60,660 nucleotides of DNA from an uncultured Muribaculaceae bacterium (GTDB taxonomy: Bacteria; Bacteroidota; Bacteroidia; Bacteroidales; Muribaculaceae). Below are positions 34,894 through 44,523 of the stretch, piece after piece; position 1 is the first letter of the stretch; the number at the start of each line of letters is the position of its first letter. The notes below the pieces were generated by a model, which was given only the letters and a program-made list of their open reading frames with translations, did not search any database and was not told the origin of the DNA. The stretch is taken from NCBI GenBank assembly GCA_910578365.1, contig CAJTRC010000004.1, positions 1-60,660 on the forward strand, in the 5' to 3' direction. The position numbers were made by a program, and so were the translations under genes.

Positions 34894-36393
34894 TTATTGT
34901 CCTACTTCCGCAAGGAGTTTCTTGCCCTTTGCGATTGCATCGTCGATAGTACCCACGTTGAGGAATGCCTGTTCGGGGTATTCGTCCATTTCGCCGGAGA
35001 GAATCATCTTGAAACCGCGGATAGTTTCGCTCAGAGGCACCATTACGCCGGGAACGCCGGTGAACTGTTCTGCCACGTGGAAGGGCTGCGACAGGAAGCG
35101 CTGTGCGCGGCGTGCGCGGGCTACGACCTGCTTGTCCTCGTCGGAGAGTTCGTCAACGCCAAGGATGGCGATGATGTCCTGGAGTTCGTTGTATTTCTGC
35201 AGCAGCTGTTTTACAGCCTGTGCGGTGTTGTAGTGTTCTTCGCCGATGATGTTCGGGTCGAGTATGCGCGAGGTGGATTCCAGAGGGTCTACTGCGGGGT
35301 AGATACCAAGCTCGGTAATCTTACGCGAGAGTACTGTGGTTGCGTCGAGGAAGTTGAAGGTGGTAGCCGGAGCCGGGTCGGTAAGGTCGTCGGCAGGCAC
35401 ATAGATTGCCTGTACCGAGGTAATCGAACCGTTCTTGGTAGAGGTGATTCGTTCCTGCAGGGCGCCCATTTCTGATGCAAGGGTAGGCTGATATCCTACA
35501 GCCGAGGGCATGCGGCCAAGAAGTGCCGACACTTCGGAGCCTGCCTGTGTGAAACGGAAGATGTTGTCGATGAACAGCAGTACGTCCTTGCCGCCGCTGC
35601 CCTGGTCGCGGAACTGCTCGGCAACGGTCAGACCCGACAGCGCCACGCGCATACGTGCACCGGGGGGTTCGTTCATCTGGCCGAACACCAGTGTTGCCTG
35701 CGACTGTTTGAGTTCTTCGCGGTCAACGTCGTCGAGGTTCCACTCGCCGCGCTCCATGCCTTCTTCGAATTTCTTGCCGTAGCGCATAACACCCGACTCA
35801 ATCATTTCGCGCAGAAGGTCGTTACCTTCGCGGGTACGTTCGCCCACACCGGTAAATACCGAGAAGCCGTCGTGGCCTTTGGCAATGTTGTTAATCAACT
35901 CCATGATGAGCACGGTCTTGCCTACACCTGCGCCGCCGAACAGACCAATCTTGCCGCCCTTAGAGTAAGGCTCGAGAAGGTCGATTACCTTGATGCCGGT
36001 CGACAGGATTTCGGTGCCTATGGTAAGGTCGTCGAACTCTGGAGCAGGCTGGTGAATCGGACGGAGATTCTCACGGTCGAGCTCGCCAAGGTCGTCGATG
36101 GCGTTGCCGAGTACGTTCAGCAGACGTCCTTTTACCTGGTCGCCGGTAGGAACAGCGATGGGGCGTTCGAGGTTGTCGACGCGCATGCCACGACGGAGGC
36201 CGTCGGTTGATTCCATTGCCACACAGCGTACGGTGTCTTCACCGATGTGCTGTTCGACTTCAAGTATAAGCTGCGAGCCATCCTCACGGTCGATTTTCAG
36301 TGCCGTATAAATCGGCGGCACCATATCGCCCTCGAAAATCACATCGACAACCGGGCCGATTACCTGGGCTATTTTTCCATATTTGTCGCTCAT
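34894..36393 (-). CDS. atpD: ATP synthase beta subunit
   Basis: The 499-residue catalytic F1 subunit has Walker A GGAGVGKTV at 153-161, the catalytic GERTREGNDL segment and the FTQAGSEVSALLGRMPSAVG signature. Length is normal. It is the first atp gene and begins 40 bases after the nuoH stop with no terminator between them. Confidence 0.97.
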   Translation of the reverse strand: MSDKYGKIAQVIGPVVDVIFEGDMVPPIYTALKIDREDGSQLILEVEQHIGEDTVRCVAMESTDGLRRGMRVDNLERPIAVPTGDQVKGRLLNVLGNAIDDLGELDRENLRPIHQPAPEFDDLTIGTEILSTGIKVIDLLEPYSKGGKIGLFGGAGVGKTVLIMELINNIAKGHDGFSVFTGVGERTREGNDLLREMIESGVMRYGKKFEEGMERGEWNLDDVDREELKQSQATLVFGQMNEPPGARMRVALSGLTVAEQFRDQGSGGKDVLLFIDNIFRFTQAGSEVSALLGRMPSAVGYQPTLASEMGALQERITSTKNGSITSVQAIYVPADDLTDPAPATTFNFLDATTVLSRKITELGIYPAVDPLESTSRILDPNIIGEEHYNTAQAVKQLLQKYNELQDIIAILGVDELSDEDKQVVARARRAQRFLSQPFHVAEQFTGVPGVMVPLSETIRGFKMILSGEMDEYPEQAFLNVGTIDDAIAKGKKLLAEVGQ

Positions 36394-36433
36394 GGTGTGG
36401 AGTTGAGTATATTTTGGTTTGTTATTTATTCAA

Positions 36434-37510
36434 TTAAAAATGCAGATTGAAAACTATGATGCAGGCCATCAGGGCGAGGTTGAACAGGCCGATAGGAAGC
36501 AGATATTTCCACTCAAGCGAAAGGAGCATATCGATACGCAGACGGGGGTAGGTCCACTTGAACCACATGATGATGGCCGAAAGCACAAATGCCTTGCCAA
36601 GGAACCATATTACCGACGGTATATAGTCCATGATATGGTTGAAGCTCTCCCAGCCGGGCACGTGGAATGGCATCCAGCCGCCGAAGAACAGCAGGGCGGC
36701 AACACCTGAGATTACGAACAGGTTGAGGTATTCGGCCAGATAGAAGAAGCCGAAGTGGATACCGGAGTACTCGGTGTGGTAGCCTGCGGTGAGCTCCGAT
36801 TCAGCCTCGGGAAGGTCGAACGGGCCGCGGTTGGTTTCGGCTGTACCTGCAATCATGTAGATAACAAAGGCAATCAGCGCGGGGATGTGACCCTTGAAGA
36901 TGAACCACATGTCGCTCTGAGCCTCGATTATGCCGCCTACCGAGGTAGTGCCGGCGAGGCATACCATGGTGAGTACCGAAAGGCCAATCGACAGTTCGTA
37001 GCTCACCATCTGTGCACCCGAGCGAAGTGCGCCGATAAGAGTAAACTTGTTGTTCGATGACCAGCCGGCGAGCAGTATGCCCAGCACGCCGATTGACGAT
37101 ACGGCGATGAGGAAGAAGATGCCGATGTTGAAGTCGATTACCTGCAGACCGTTGCCCCAGGGCAGTACGGCGAATGCCAGCATCGAAGCTATGATTACCA
37201 GATAGGGAGCCAGGGCGAACAGAAAGCGGTCGATATGTTTCAGTTCGATAAGCTCTTTGATAAGAATCTTGAACATGTCGGCTACCGACTGCAACAGGCC
37301 CATCGGACCGACACGGTTAGGACCTAAGCGGCACTGGATGGCGGCACAGAATTTACGTTCGTAGTAGATGTAGAAGAGGGCCAGCAGTGAGTATGCCAAC
37401 AGCAGACCAACGCCTATGAGCACACATTCGACAGTGGTTGTGAGCCAGCCGGGCATGAATGAGCTCAGAAAACTATGGATCCAATTAGTTATTGCTGATA
37501 AATCTTGCAT
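36434..37510 (-). CDS. nuoH: NADH-quinone oxidoreductase subunit H
   Basis: The 358-residue membrane subunit links the peripheral arm to the membrane arm and lines the quinone channel. It has about eight helices, CRLGPNRVGPMGLLQSVADM (quinone-site loop), ETNRGPFDLPEAESELTAGY and the following TEYSGIHFGFFYLAEY. The gene next in the run is atpD, whereas nuoI (or nuoG) would be expected. Confidence 0.96.
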   Translation of the reverse strand: MQDLSAITNWIHSFLSSFMPGWLTTTVECVLIGVGLLLAYSLLALFYIYYERKFCAAIQCRLGPNRVGPMGLLQSVADMFKILIKELIELKHIDRFLFALAPYLVIIASMLAFAVLPWGNGLQVIDFNIGIFFLIAVSSIGVLGILLAGWSSNNKFTLIGALRSGAQMVSYELSIGLSVLTMVCLAGTTSVGGIIEAQSDMWFIFKGHIPALIAFVIYMIAGTAETNRGPFDLPEAESELTAGYHTEYSGIHFGFFYLAEYLNLFVISGVAALLFFGGWMPFHVPGWESFNHIMDYIPSVIWFLGKAFVLSAIIMWFKWTYPRLRIDMLLSLEWKYLLPIGLFNLALMACIIVFNLHF

Positions 37511-37568
37511 GATCTAAGTTTTATTTGGCTTGTGATTGATTTATTACTTTTTTGATTGATCCGGTTGG

Positions 37569-39188
37569 TCAGCGGTCCATGTCGGGCACGATGTAGTCGA
37601 GCGAGCCGCCGATAGTGATGAGGTCGGCAATTTTTGTGCCGCGGGTGATGTGGTCGACCACGCCTGCAAGTGGCAGACAGGGCGGAGCTATTTTCAGGCG
37701 GTAAGGCTTGGTGCTTCCGTCGCTCTCGAGGTAGAGGGCGAATGCGCCACGGCAACCTTCGACAATCTCGAAGTAGCTGCCTGCAGGTATTTTAAGTACT
37801 TTGGGCACTTTCACGCAGTATTCACCTTCAGGAATATTGTCGACGAGCTGGGCCAGAATCTTGGCAGATTCTTCGATTTCGAGCATGCGAACTTTGAAGC
37901 GGGCCATGGAATCGCCTTCGGTGGCGATTATTTCGTTGAAGTCCAGCTCGGAGTAGATGCTGTAGGGTTTGAGCTTACGCATGTCGCATGCCCAGCCGCT
38001 TGCACGGCCGCTGGGGCCGGTGACGGCGAAGGAGATTGCATCTTCCTTGGACAATACGCCTACGCCTTCCATACGGTGGCGAGCAATTACGTTGCCGGTA
38101 AATATCTTGTTGTATTCCTTGATGTTGGCGGGCAGAACGTCGAGCAGCGCGTGTACGTCCTTGACGAAGTCGGGGTCGAGATCCTGCATTACACCGCCGA
38201 TGCAGTCGTAGTTGAATGTCATGCGGGCGCCGCAGGTCTTCTCCATTATGTCGAGAATCTGCTCGCGGACACGCAGTGTGTAGAAAAGCATGGTGGTTGC
38301 GCCAAGGTCCATGCAGTAGGTGCCGATGAAGAGGCAGTGCGAAGCGATACGCGACAGCTCGTCCATCATAACACGGATAACCTGTGCGCGGCGCGATATT
38401 TCAATGCCTGCAGCACGTTCAAAGAGCAGACACAGGCCGTGGTGGTAGTTGTGGGCCGAGAAATAGTCGAGTCGGTCCATGTAGTGGAGCGTCTGGGGGT
38501 ATGTGAGCGACTCGCAAAGTTTTTCCACACCGCGGTGGATGTAACCCATGTACACGTCGATTTTCTTGATTTCCTCGCCGTCGACGGCAGTGCGGAAACG
38601 AAGAACGCCGTGTGTGGCGGGGTGCTGCGGGCCAATGTTCACCACAAAATCCTCGGGGCTGAATACTTCAACTTCTTTCTTCACCACCTTGCCGTTCTCT
38701 TCCACCCAGGTGTCGGTGAGGTCGGTCTGACGCTCGTTTTCAATCGACACGGGGTTGAGGGCGGGGTCTTCATCGTAGTCCTTGCGCAGGGGGAAGCCCT
38801 TCCAGTCGATGTTGAGGAAGAGGCGACGCATGTCGGGGTTGCCAATGAAAATAATGCCGTAGAAGTCGTAAACCTCACGTTCGTAGAGGCATGCCACACG
38901 CCAAAGGTCGGCTACGGAGTGGAGCATTGGGCGCTCGCGGTCGGTTGTACTTACGCGTACGCTTACTATTTCGTTGGTCTTAGACGACATCAGATAGTAA
39001 ATGCACCCGAGCGATTCCTTCCAGTCCATACCTACAATGGTAATGAGGTAGTCCATGGCGCAGTCGTCGCGGAGAGTAGTAGCGAGTGCATGCCATTTGG
39101 CGTCGTCGACAGTGATGGTCAGGGTGTCGGCCTGCTCTACTGTAGCTTCGGGGTAGAGCTTTGCGATCTTTTCCTGTATATTTGCCAT
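37569..39188 (-). CDS. nuoCD: NADH-quinone oxidoreductase fused subunit C/D
   Basis: In this 539-residue fusion the NuoC part (residues 1-150, with WKESLGCIYYLMSS and EREVYDFYGIIF) runs into NuoD (NIGPQHPATHGVLRFRTAVD, MGYIHRGVEKL, LDYFSAHNY and VTGPSGRASGWACDMRK). The quinone-site His and Tyr of the NuoD family fall in PQHPATHG and in LDYFSAHNY. The C-D fusion is usual for Bacteroidota. Confidence 0.96.
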   Translation of the reverse strand: MANIQEKIAKLYPEATVEQADTLTITVDDAKWHALATTLRDDCAMDYLITIVGMDWKESLGCIYYLMSSKTNEIVSVRVSTTDRERPMLHSVADLWRVACLYEREVYDFYGIIFIGNPDMRRLFLNIDWKGFPLRKDYDEDPALNPVSIENERQTDLTDTWVEENGKVVKKEVEVFSPEDFVVNIGPQHPATHGVLRFRTAVDGEEIKKIDVYMGYIHRGVEKLCESLTYPQTLHYMDRLDYFSAHNYHHGLCLLFERAAGIEISRRAQVIRVMMDELSRIASHCLFIGTYCMDLGATTMLFYTLRVREQILDIMEKTCGARMTFNYDCIGGVMQDLDPDFVKDVHALLDVLPANIKEYNKIFTGNVIARHRMEGVGVLSKEDAISFAVTGPSGRASGWACDMRKLKPYSIYSELDFNEIIATEGDSMARFKVRMLEIEESAKILAQLVDNIPEGEYCVKVPKVLKIPAGSYFEIVEGCRGAFALYLESDGSTKPYRLKIAPPCLPLAGVVDHITRGTKIADLITIGGSLDYIVPDMDR

Positions 39189-39234
39189 ATTATTTGCTTC
39201 TGTTTAAAATTGTATATGGTAATAGGCCAGGCGC

Positions 39235-39843
39235 TTAGTCGTTGACGCCGCTGACCGGGTGTGATTCAAGGAATTCTTTCTGCTTTTCCTGGCGGTTTAC
39301 GCCACCGAAGAATTTCTCAACTTTGATTTTGCGCGAAAGCTGCATTATACCGTATATCATAGCTTCGGGGCGGGGAGGGCAACCGGGCACGAATACGTCG
39401 ACGGGGACTATATCCTCGATGCCTTTGGCCACGTGGTAGCTTTTGCGGAACGGGCCTCCGGAGATTGCGCAGCTGCCGCATGCAATTACGTATTTAGGCT
39501 CGGCGAGCTGGTCGTACAGACGGCGGAATACTGGTACCATGCGGTTTACGATAGTACCGGCCACCATCATGAAGTCGGCCTGACGAGGCGAGGCGCGTGC
39601 GACTTCCCAGCCAAAACGTGCCATGTCGAATCGTGCAGCGCCAAGGCTCACGAATTCGATACCGCAGCAACTGGTGGCGAAAGTAAGTGGCCAGAGTGAG
39701 TTAGACCGCCCCCAGTTGATGAGTTTGTCGAGCTGACCTACAATTACGTTGGTACCGCTCTCCTTAAGCTCATTGACGAGCTTTTCGATATATTCGTTGT
39801 CTTTCCATGCCTCGTATGGCATGCTTTTTGTAGTTACTTCCAT
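39235..39843 (-). CDS. nuoB: NADH-quinone oxidoreductase subunit B (N2 cluster)
   Basis: The 202-residue subunit holds cluster N2. The ligands fit Cys59-Cys60 (ATSCCGIEF), Cys125 (ACGSCAISGG) and Cys155 (VPGCPPRPE). It overlaps the end of nuoA by 10 bases, which suggests translational coupling. Confidence 0.96.
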   Translation of the reverse strand: MEVTTKSMPYEAWKDNEYIEKLVNELKESGTNVIVGQLDKLINWGRSNSLWPLTFATSCCGIEFVSLGAARFDMARFGWEVARASPRQADFMMVAGTIVNRMVPVFRRLYDQLAEPKYVIACGSCAISGGPFRKSYHVAKGIEDIVPVDVFVPGCPPRPEAMIYGIMQLSRKIKVEKFFGGVNRQEKQKEFLESHPVSGVND

Positions 39844-40214
39844 TCAAGCGCTCCTTTCCGCCAGGCATAAATGAGGCCCAGCACTAAGACACCAAAAAAT
39901 ACGGCGATGCTAAGAAGTCCGTCTACACCAAGACTTTGCATAGTCACCGCCCAGGGGAAAAGAAATACTGTTTCAACGTCGAACATCAGAAAGAGGATGG
40001 CGAAGAGATAGTAGCCGACCTTGAACTGCGACATAGATTCGCCGCGTGTAGGTATACCACATTCATAGGCCTCACCTTTCTGGGGATTGAACGACCGCGG
40101 CGAAATCAAGCCCGCGAGCCATAGTGCCAGCGCAACCAGACCGGCGCCTGTAAGGAGGGCGGTCAGGGCGAGCAATGCATTGTTTTCGATTCCGAAAATT
40201 GCTGTTGGTATCAT
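39834..40214 (-). CDS. nuoA: NADH-quinone oxidoreductase subunit A
   Basis: The 126-residue membrane subunit has three helices, the YECGIPTRGES loop and the closing helix with LFLMFDVETVFLFPW. It is the first gene of the 18-gene nuo/atp run. Confidence 0.95.
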   Translation of the reverse strand: MIPTAIFGIENNALLALTALLTGAGLVALALWLAGLISPRSFNPQKGEAYECGIPTRGESMSQFKVGYYLFAILFLMFDVETVFLFPWAVTMQSLGVDGLLSIAVFFGVLVLGLIYAWRKGALEWK

Positions 40215-40602
40215 ATCGTTGTTTATCGTATGGTTTCTAATTTCAAGGTCAACATACTATGGCCTCATCAGTCGTAAAATATGTAATGGCGTGGTTGTTA
40301 TTGTATTAACTACACAAATACATTGTATTTCAAGCGTTGTCCGATAGGGGCAAAGTGTTTCTGCTTGCAAAGGTAGTAAAATTTTATGGATTTTTCACAA
40401 GCCCTTGTCGTGTTTTTTTTCATTTTCCAAGCTTCGCCCCCTGATTCCCCATGGTTGCGGCAGTGAATTTGTAGCAAATTGCGAGGCAATGAGTCAAAAT
40501 TGCAGGTGACTCCGGTTGCCTGTACAATAAAACGACGAAAAATCTGTTTAATAAATTAGCCGTTTATTTTTATGGCCGGACCAAGTATTATCAACATAAA
40601 GT
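40215..40602. other. 388-base divergent intergenic region between nuoA and porV
   Basis: The region holds the minus-strand nuo promoter at 40368-40399. On the plus strand, TATTTTTA at 40565-40572 is a one-mismatch candidate -7 for porV, without a convincing -33. I see no further gene or RNA structure. Confidence 0.6.
40368..40399 (-). promoter_or_regulatory. Promoter of the nuo/atp super-operon
   Basis: TACCTTTG on the minus strand (40375-40368) matches the Bacteroidota -7 exactly. TGTG at 40399-40396 is a partial -33 at the right 20-base spacing. The leader to nuoA would be about 145 nt. Confidence 0.7.
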
Positions 40603-41811
40603 ATGAAATTCAGATTACCGCTTATACTCCTCGCCACTCTGGCTGTGTTCTTCTCGACTCTGCCCCTTAAAGCCGAGGACCTCAAAAACGAGTTCAATCC
40701 TATTACGACTGGTGTTACGTCGCTTGGCATTGCGCCCGATGCGCGTGGCGCCGCCATGGGAGATTTGGGCGCGGCAACCGACCCCGACGCATACTCGCAG
40801 TTCTGGAATCCGTCGAAGTATGCTTTCGCCTGGAGCAAAGCAGCGGTGTCGCTCAGCTATACTCCGTGGCTTCGCAAACTTGTCAACGACATATTCCTGG
40901 CAGATGTCAGCGGTTATTGGAAACTTGGTTCGCAGGACAATCAGGCCCTGAGTGCCTCGCTGCGCTATTTTTCGCTGGGTGAGGTTAATACCAGTGATAT
41001 GAGCGGTGACGCAGGCCAGAGCCTCAACCCATACGAGATGTCGTTTGACCTCGGCTATTCACGCAAGCTGTCCGAAAAGTTCTCCATGGGCGTGGTATTC
41101 CGCTATATATTCTCTGACCTTGGATTCTCCGATTCCTATGCCGGCGACCAGTCGACGGGCGCTTCGGCATTCGCAGCCGATATTTCGGGTTATTTCACTA
41201 CTTATCCTATGGTAGGCCGCAACGAGTGCCAGTGGTCCTGGGGTTGGAATATCAGCAACATAGGTACTAAAGTGAGCTTCAACAACGGTGAAGACCCTGC
41301 TTTTCTGCCCACCAATCTTAAATTAGGTACTGCATTCACTTTTCCGCTTGCCGACTACCACAACCTTACTTTGGGTCTTGACCTGAACAAGCTGCTGGTG
41401 CCCGCACGCCCCCGTGAGAGCGATTATGGTCAGGATACCGAAGGCCAGCGCGAGTATCAGGATGCACTTGAAAACTGGGAAAGCATGTCGCCGTTTTCAG
41501 GCATATTCAAGTCGTTCTCCGATGCCCCCGGCGGTTTGAAGGAAGAGCTGCGCGAGATAAACGTGTCGTTCGGTGCTGAATACAGCTACAACCAGCAGTT
41601 CTTCCTGCGCGCAGGATACTATTATGAAAACGAGTTCAAGGGCGGTCGCAAGTACTTCGGCTTCGGCGCCGGTTTCTCGCTCAATGTGTTGCGCCTCGAT
41701 GCGTCGTACATGCTTGCTACTGCGCAGACTTCGCCTCTTGACCAGACACTGCGATTCTCACTAACCTTTGATATGGACGGTCTGAGCGACCTCTTTGGAA
41801 AACGCCGATGA
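40603..41811 (+). CDS. porV: T9SS outer membrane protein PorV (LptO)
   Basis: The 402-residue beta-barrel of the FadL-like fold shuttles cargo from the T9SS translocon to the attachment complex in relatives. It has a signal peptide (residues 1-24, ending TLPLKA), then the family opening PITTGVTSLGIAPDARGAAM and GDLGAATDPDAYSQFWNPSK. Amphipathic strands follow (SFDLGYSRKLSEKFSMGVVF, YFGFGAGFSLNVLRLDASYM), ending in an outer-membrane-type terminus. The stop overlaps the start of ispF by 4 bases. It is separated from porW/porX by about 28 kb in this window. Confidence 0.92.
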   Translation: MKFRLPLILLATLAVFFSTLPLKAEDLKNEFNPITTGVTSLGIAPDARGAAMGDLGAATDPDAYSQFWNPSKYAFAWSKAAVSLSYTPWLRKLVNDIFLADVSGYWKLGSQDNQALSASLRYFSLGEVNTSDMSGDAGQSLNPYEMSFDLGYSRKLSEKFSMGVVFRYIFSDLGFSDSYAGDQSTGASAFAADISGYFTTYPMVGRNECQWSWGWNISNIGTKVSFNNGEDPAFLPTNLKLGTAFTFPLADYHNLTLGLDLNKLLVPARPRESDYGQDTEGQREYQDALENWESMSPFSGIFKSFSDAPGGLKEELREINVSFGAEYSYNQQFFLRAGYYYENEFKGGRKYFGFGAGFSLNVLRLDASYMLATAQTSPLDQTLRFSLTFDMDGLSDLFGKRR

Positions 41812-42305
41812 TACCCGATATACGTATAGGACATGGTTTTGATGTCCACCGTCTGGTGGAAGGCCGTCGCTGCATAATCTGCGGTGTAGATATTGCATAC
41901 GAAAAGGGACTTCTCGGCCACAGCGACGCCGATGTCGCGCTTCATGCCTTGTGCGACGCACTGCTTGGGGCTGTAGCCTCCGGCGACATAGGAAAGCATT
42001 TCCCTGATACTGATCCGCAGTGGAAGGGCGCAGATTCGCGTATGCTTCTGCGTGCCGTAGTGGATATTCTGAGTGATATGGGTTTTACTCCGGGCAATGT
42101 CGACATTACCATAATGGCGCAAGCGCCAAAAATGGCGCCGCACATACTGCAGATGCGGCAGAACATTGCAGCCGACCTGAGGTTGGCAGTCGACCGTGTA
42201 TCGGTAAAGGCAACCACCACCGAGCGCCTCGGATTTACAGGACGCGGCGAGGGAATAGCCGCCGAGGCTGTATGTATGGTGGTAAAGAATGGCGTTGCAC
42301 AATAG
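41808..42305 (+). CDS. ispF: 2-C-methyl-D-erythritol 2,4-cyclodiphosphate synthase
   Basis: The 165-residue enzyme of the MEP isoprenoid pathway has metal ligands Asp12 and His14 in IGHGFDVHRL and a later His46. The family segments GHSDADVALHALCDALLGA, FPDTDPQWKGADSRMLLRAV and KATTTERLGFTGRGEGIAAE are all present. The 4-base overlap with porV suggests coupled translation, although the two have unrelated functions. The stop codon lies inside the following terminator stem. Confidence 0.96.
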   Translation: MIPDIRIGHGFDVHRLVEGRRCIICGVDIAYEKGLLGHSDADVALHALCDALLGAVASGDIGKHFPDTDPQWKGADSRMLLRAVVDILSDMGFTPGNVDITIMAQAPKMAPHILQMRQNIAADLRLAVDRVSVKATTTERLGFTGRGEGIAAEAVCMVVKNGVAQ

Positions 42306-42328
42306 CCGCAGATTAGCTATTGTGCAAC
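42294..42328. terminator. Bidirectional terminator including the ispF stop
   Basis: A perfect 13-bp stem (GTTGCACAATAGC with GCTATTGTGCAAC) encloses a 9-base loop between convergent ispF and the minus-strand gene at 42343. The last sense codons and the TAG of ispF form its left arm. Confidence 0.8.
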
Positions 42329-42342
42329 ACATTATAATATAA

Positions 42343-44499
42343 TCAGATGATTATTTTGCTTATGTCGTTTCCAGAGCGGCGTATATAAATGCCCGGAGCG
42401 AGTTTGTGCCCGTCTACAGGTATGCCCTGCAGGTTGTAATAGCGGACCGATCCGGAGTTCAGAATGGGTTCGTCGATTCCTGCATCATTATTGTCGACAA
42501 CGCGGATGTTGTCGACCAAAAGGTCAAAACCACCGCCTGAATAACCGTGGAATCCGATTGATACCTTTTCAGAACCGGCATAGTCGGTGAGCGGAAGCAC
42601 CACCTCGGTCCAGCGGGTATTGGCATCGTGCTGGTAGTAATCGGCACCTTCCACCGGCACAAACGGTTGGCCGTCGACTGAAATTTCCACAATCATGTGG
42701 TCGTTGAACTGCAAGTCCTGATCCGACATGTCGAGGTAGTAAAAGTGGAATCGAAGCTCCGGGTGCGAAACATTGCTGAAGCTCATTAAGGGTGTGGCGA
42801 TTCGGGCCTCGGCGCCCTCGACAGAGCGGAACCCGATGAACACCAGCATTCCTTCACCAATATAGGGACCACTGCCGGGGAAGGTGCTAAGCATACTTAT
42901 CTCCCATGTGCCGCCAAGGTCGATCGACTGCATTACCCATGGAGCCGAAACCGGGTTGCCCTCGGCGAAGTTCTCGCTGAACGGCAGTTTGTATGCAGGT
43001 CCGGTGTAGGTTCCTGCCGGGAGCGACACACGGCCTTCGCCAGCCGGAGAAACTGCAATGACATAATAGTATGGATACATCTGTCGGCTAAGGTCGAGCG
43101 AGGTGTCGGTATAGCTTGTGCCGGTTATGCCTTCGGCTATGATTTCACTCCGGCCGTTTATGTCGCGCTGTATCATGTAAGTGAGCTTGTGGCTGTCGAG
43201 AGGCAAACCGTTGAGTCCGGTTTGCGGAGGCATCCATTCTATGACCGGTTGTCCGGCAACGTCGGTATGGACGCTGACTTCGGTAGGTTCCGACGGGTAG
43301 TCGTCACCACAGAATGTCGATGCGTATGCCGGAAGACTTTCGCCGGCGTAGTTGGCTGCTACAAGCCGGTAGGCATTGAAGCCGGCCTTGGCTTCGGTAT
43401 CGGTCCAGGAGAATGCAGTACCGGGCTTGGGTGCCGTAAGGCTGTATGCCGCTTCGGTGTCATTACCCCGGAATATCTCGATTGAGTTTATTGAAGTCAG
43501 GTCTGAACCGTCGGCGGTTTTGTCCGGGGCGGTGAAGTTGATTTTCACATTCATGCCGTCCGGAGAGGCGGATATGTCGCGCACGGGAGCCGGAGCGTCG
43601 GGCAGGGCCGGAGTTGGCATGTCGAACATCGCCACATAGGATTCGTTGTCGGGAAATGCGGCCATGTATGCGGCAACACCGGTGGAAGGATTCAGACAGT
43701 ACAGGGCCGATGTATATTCCGAATTGGTCATAGCCCAGTAAATCTGTCCGTTGGCCGAACTGAACGCAGCCGACTGGAATGCTGCGACAGTGCCGCTTTC
43801 GTCGGTGAGCATTTTTACGCCCGTGTCGCCAATCTTGAGAGCGGTGCCGGTAACTTTGTTTACGGAGTAGAGTACACCGTGTCCGGTGTCGGTGTCAAGG
43901 GCTATGCCGTAGAGTTGTCCGGCGCCATCGGCCGACAGAGTGTAGAACGGCATTGTTTGCGCCACCGGCGAAGCATTGCCGGTTTCAGGGTCGATGCTTA
44001 CGAGTATGTCGCTGACTGCCGATATGCCGTATATTGTCGACGTGGTAGGGTCGTAAGTCATGTCCATGCACACTCCGAGGGCATATTGCTGGGCTTGAGT
44101 TAATATAATTTTTTTGGTATCCATGTCGACTTTTCGCCAGTTCACGGCAGTGATGTTGCCCGCTGAATTCACGCTGTAGTCCATGTATAAGAAGTCGCGG
44201 CCTACCGATGTGCCGCTGTAGCCCGACATAGGTGGCAGTTCCATTACTTTTGCCGTAGTCAGAGAGTAGCTTGCCCGGAACGAGCATATGGACGGAGTCG
44301 ATGAAAGTTCGACGGCAAAAAAATCAGGACGTGCGGCTGCAGGAGCCTCAGCTGCCGGCATTGCCTCGCGGCCCGACTGGCTATGTGCGGTGCCGCAGAC
44401 CGGTGCCGGACGAGCGCCCGGCTTCAGCGCTTCAAATTCCCCGGCCGAGAGTACCGGGGAAATCAGAGAAAGCGCTGTGAATAAAAATATTCTGTTCAT
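42343..44499 (-). CDS. Secreted FN3/MAM-like protein with T9SS-like tail
   Basis: The 718-residue protein starts with a signal peptide (MNRIFLFTALSLISPVLSAG). Next comes a beta-propeller-like region (TYDPTTSTIYGISAVSDIL, LYSVNKVTGTALKIGDTG), then two fibronectin-type III-like domains (from about residues 300 and 400) and a jelly-roll/MAM-like domain (FSENFAEG through FDLLVDNIRVVD). The end is the sorting-like SVRYYNLQGIPV with APGIYIRRSGNDISKIII. No catalytic motif is visible, so it is probably a surface or adhesion protein. It is the last gene of a three-gene operon, 24 bases after the 1070-residue protein. Confidence 0.82.
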   Translation of the reverse strand: MNRIFLFTALSLISPVLSAGEFEALKPGARPAPVCGTAHSQSGREAMPAAEAPAAARPDFFAVELSSTPSICSFRASYSLTTAKVMELPPMSGYSGTSVGRDFLYMDYSVNSAGNITAVNWRKVDMDTKKIILTQAQQYALGVCMDMTYDPTTSTIYGISAVSDILVSIDPETGNASPVAQTMPFYTLSADGAGQLYGIALDTDTGHGVLYSVNKVTGTALKIGDTGVKMLTDESGTVAAFQSAAFSSANGQIYWAMTNSEYTSALYCLNPSTGVAAYMAAFPDNESYVAMFDMPTPALPDAPAPVRDISASPDGMNVKINFTAPDKTADGSDLTSINSIEIFRGNDTEAAYSLTAPKPGTAFSWTDTEAKAGFNAYRLVAANYAGESLPAYASTFCGDDYPSEPTEVSVHTDVAGQPVIEWMPPQTGLNGLPLDSHKLTYMIQRDINGRSEIIAEGITGTSYTDTSLDLSRQMYPYYYVIAVSPAGEGRVSLPAGTYTGPAYKLPFSENFAEGNPVSAPWVMQSIDLGGTWEISMLSTFPGSGPYIGEGMLVFIGFRSVEGAEARIATPLMSFSNVSHPELRFHFYYLDMSDQDLQFNDHMIVEISVDGQPFVPVEGADYYQHDANTRWTEVVLPLTDYAGSEKVSIGFHGYSGGGFDLLVDNIRVVDNNDAGIDEPILNSGSVRYYNLQGIPVDGHKLAPGIYIRRSGNDISKIII

Positions 44500-44523
44500 A
44501 CGTCTGTACTTGTGCTGGTTGGT

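Noticed and set aside
37650..39245. 531-codon open frame on the plus strand opposite nuoCD
   Set aside because: It is an antisense shadow of a highly conserved gene. The translation is Val/His/Phe-rich with no family resemblance, as are similar long frames opposite nuoL, atpA and porW.
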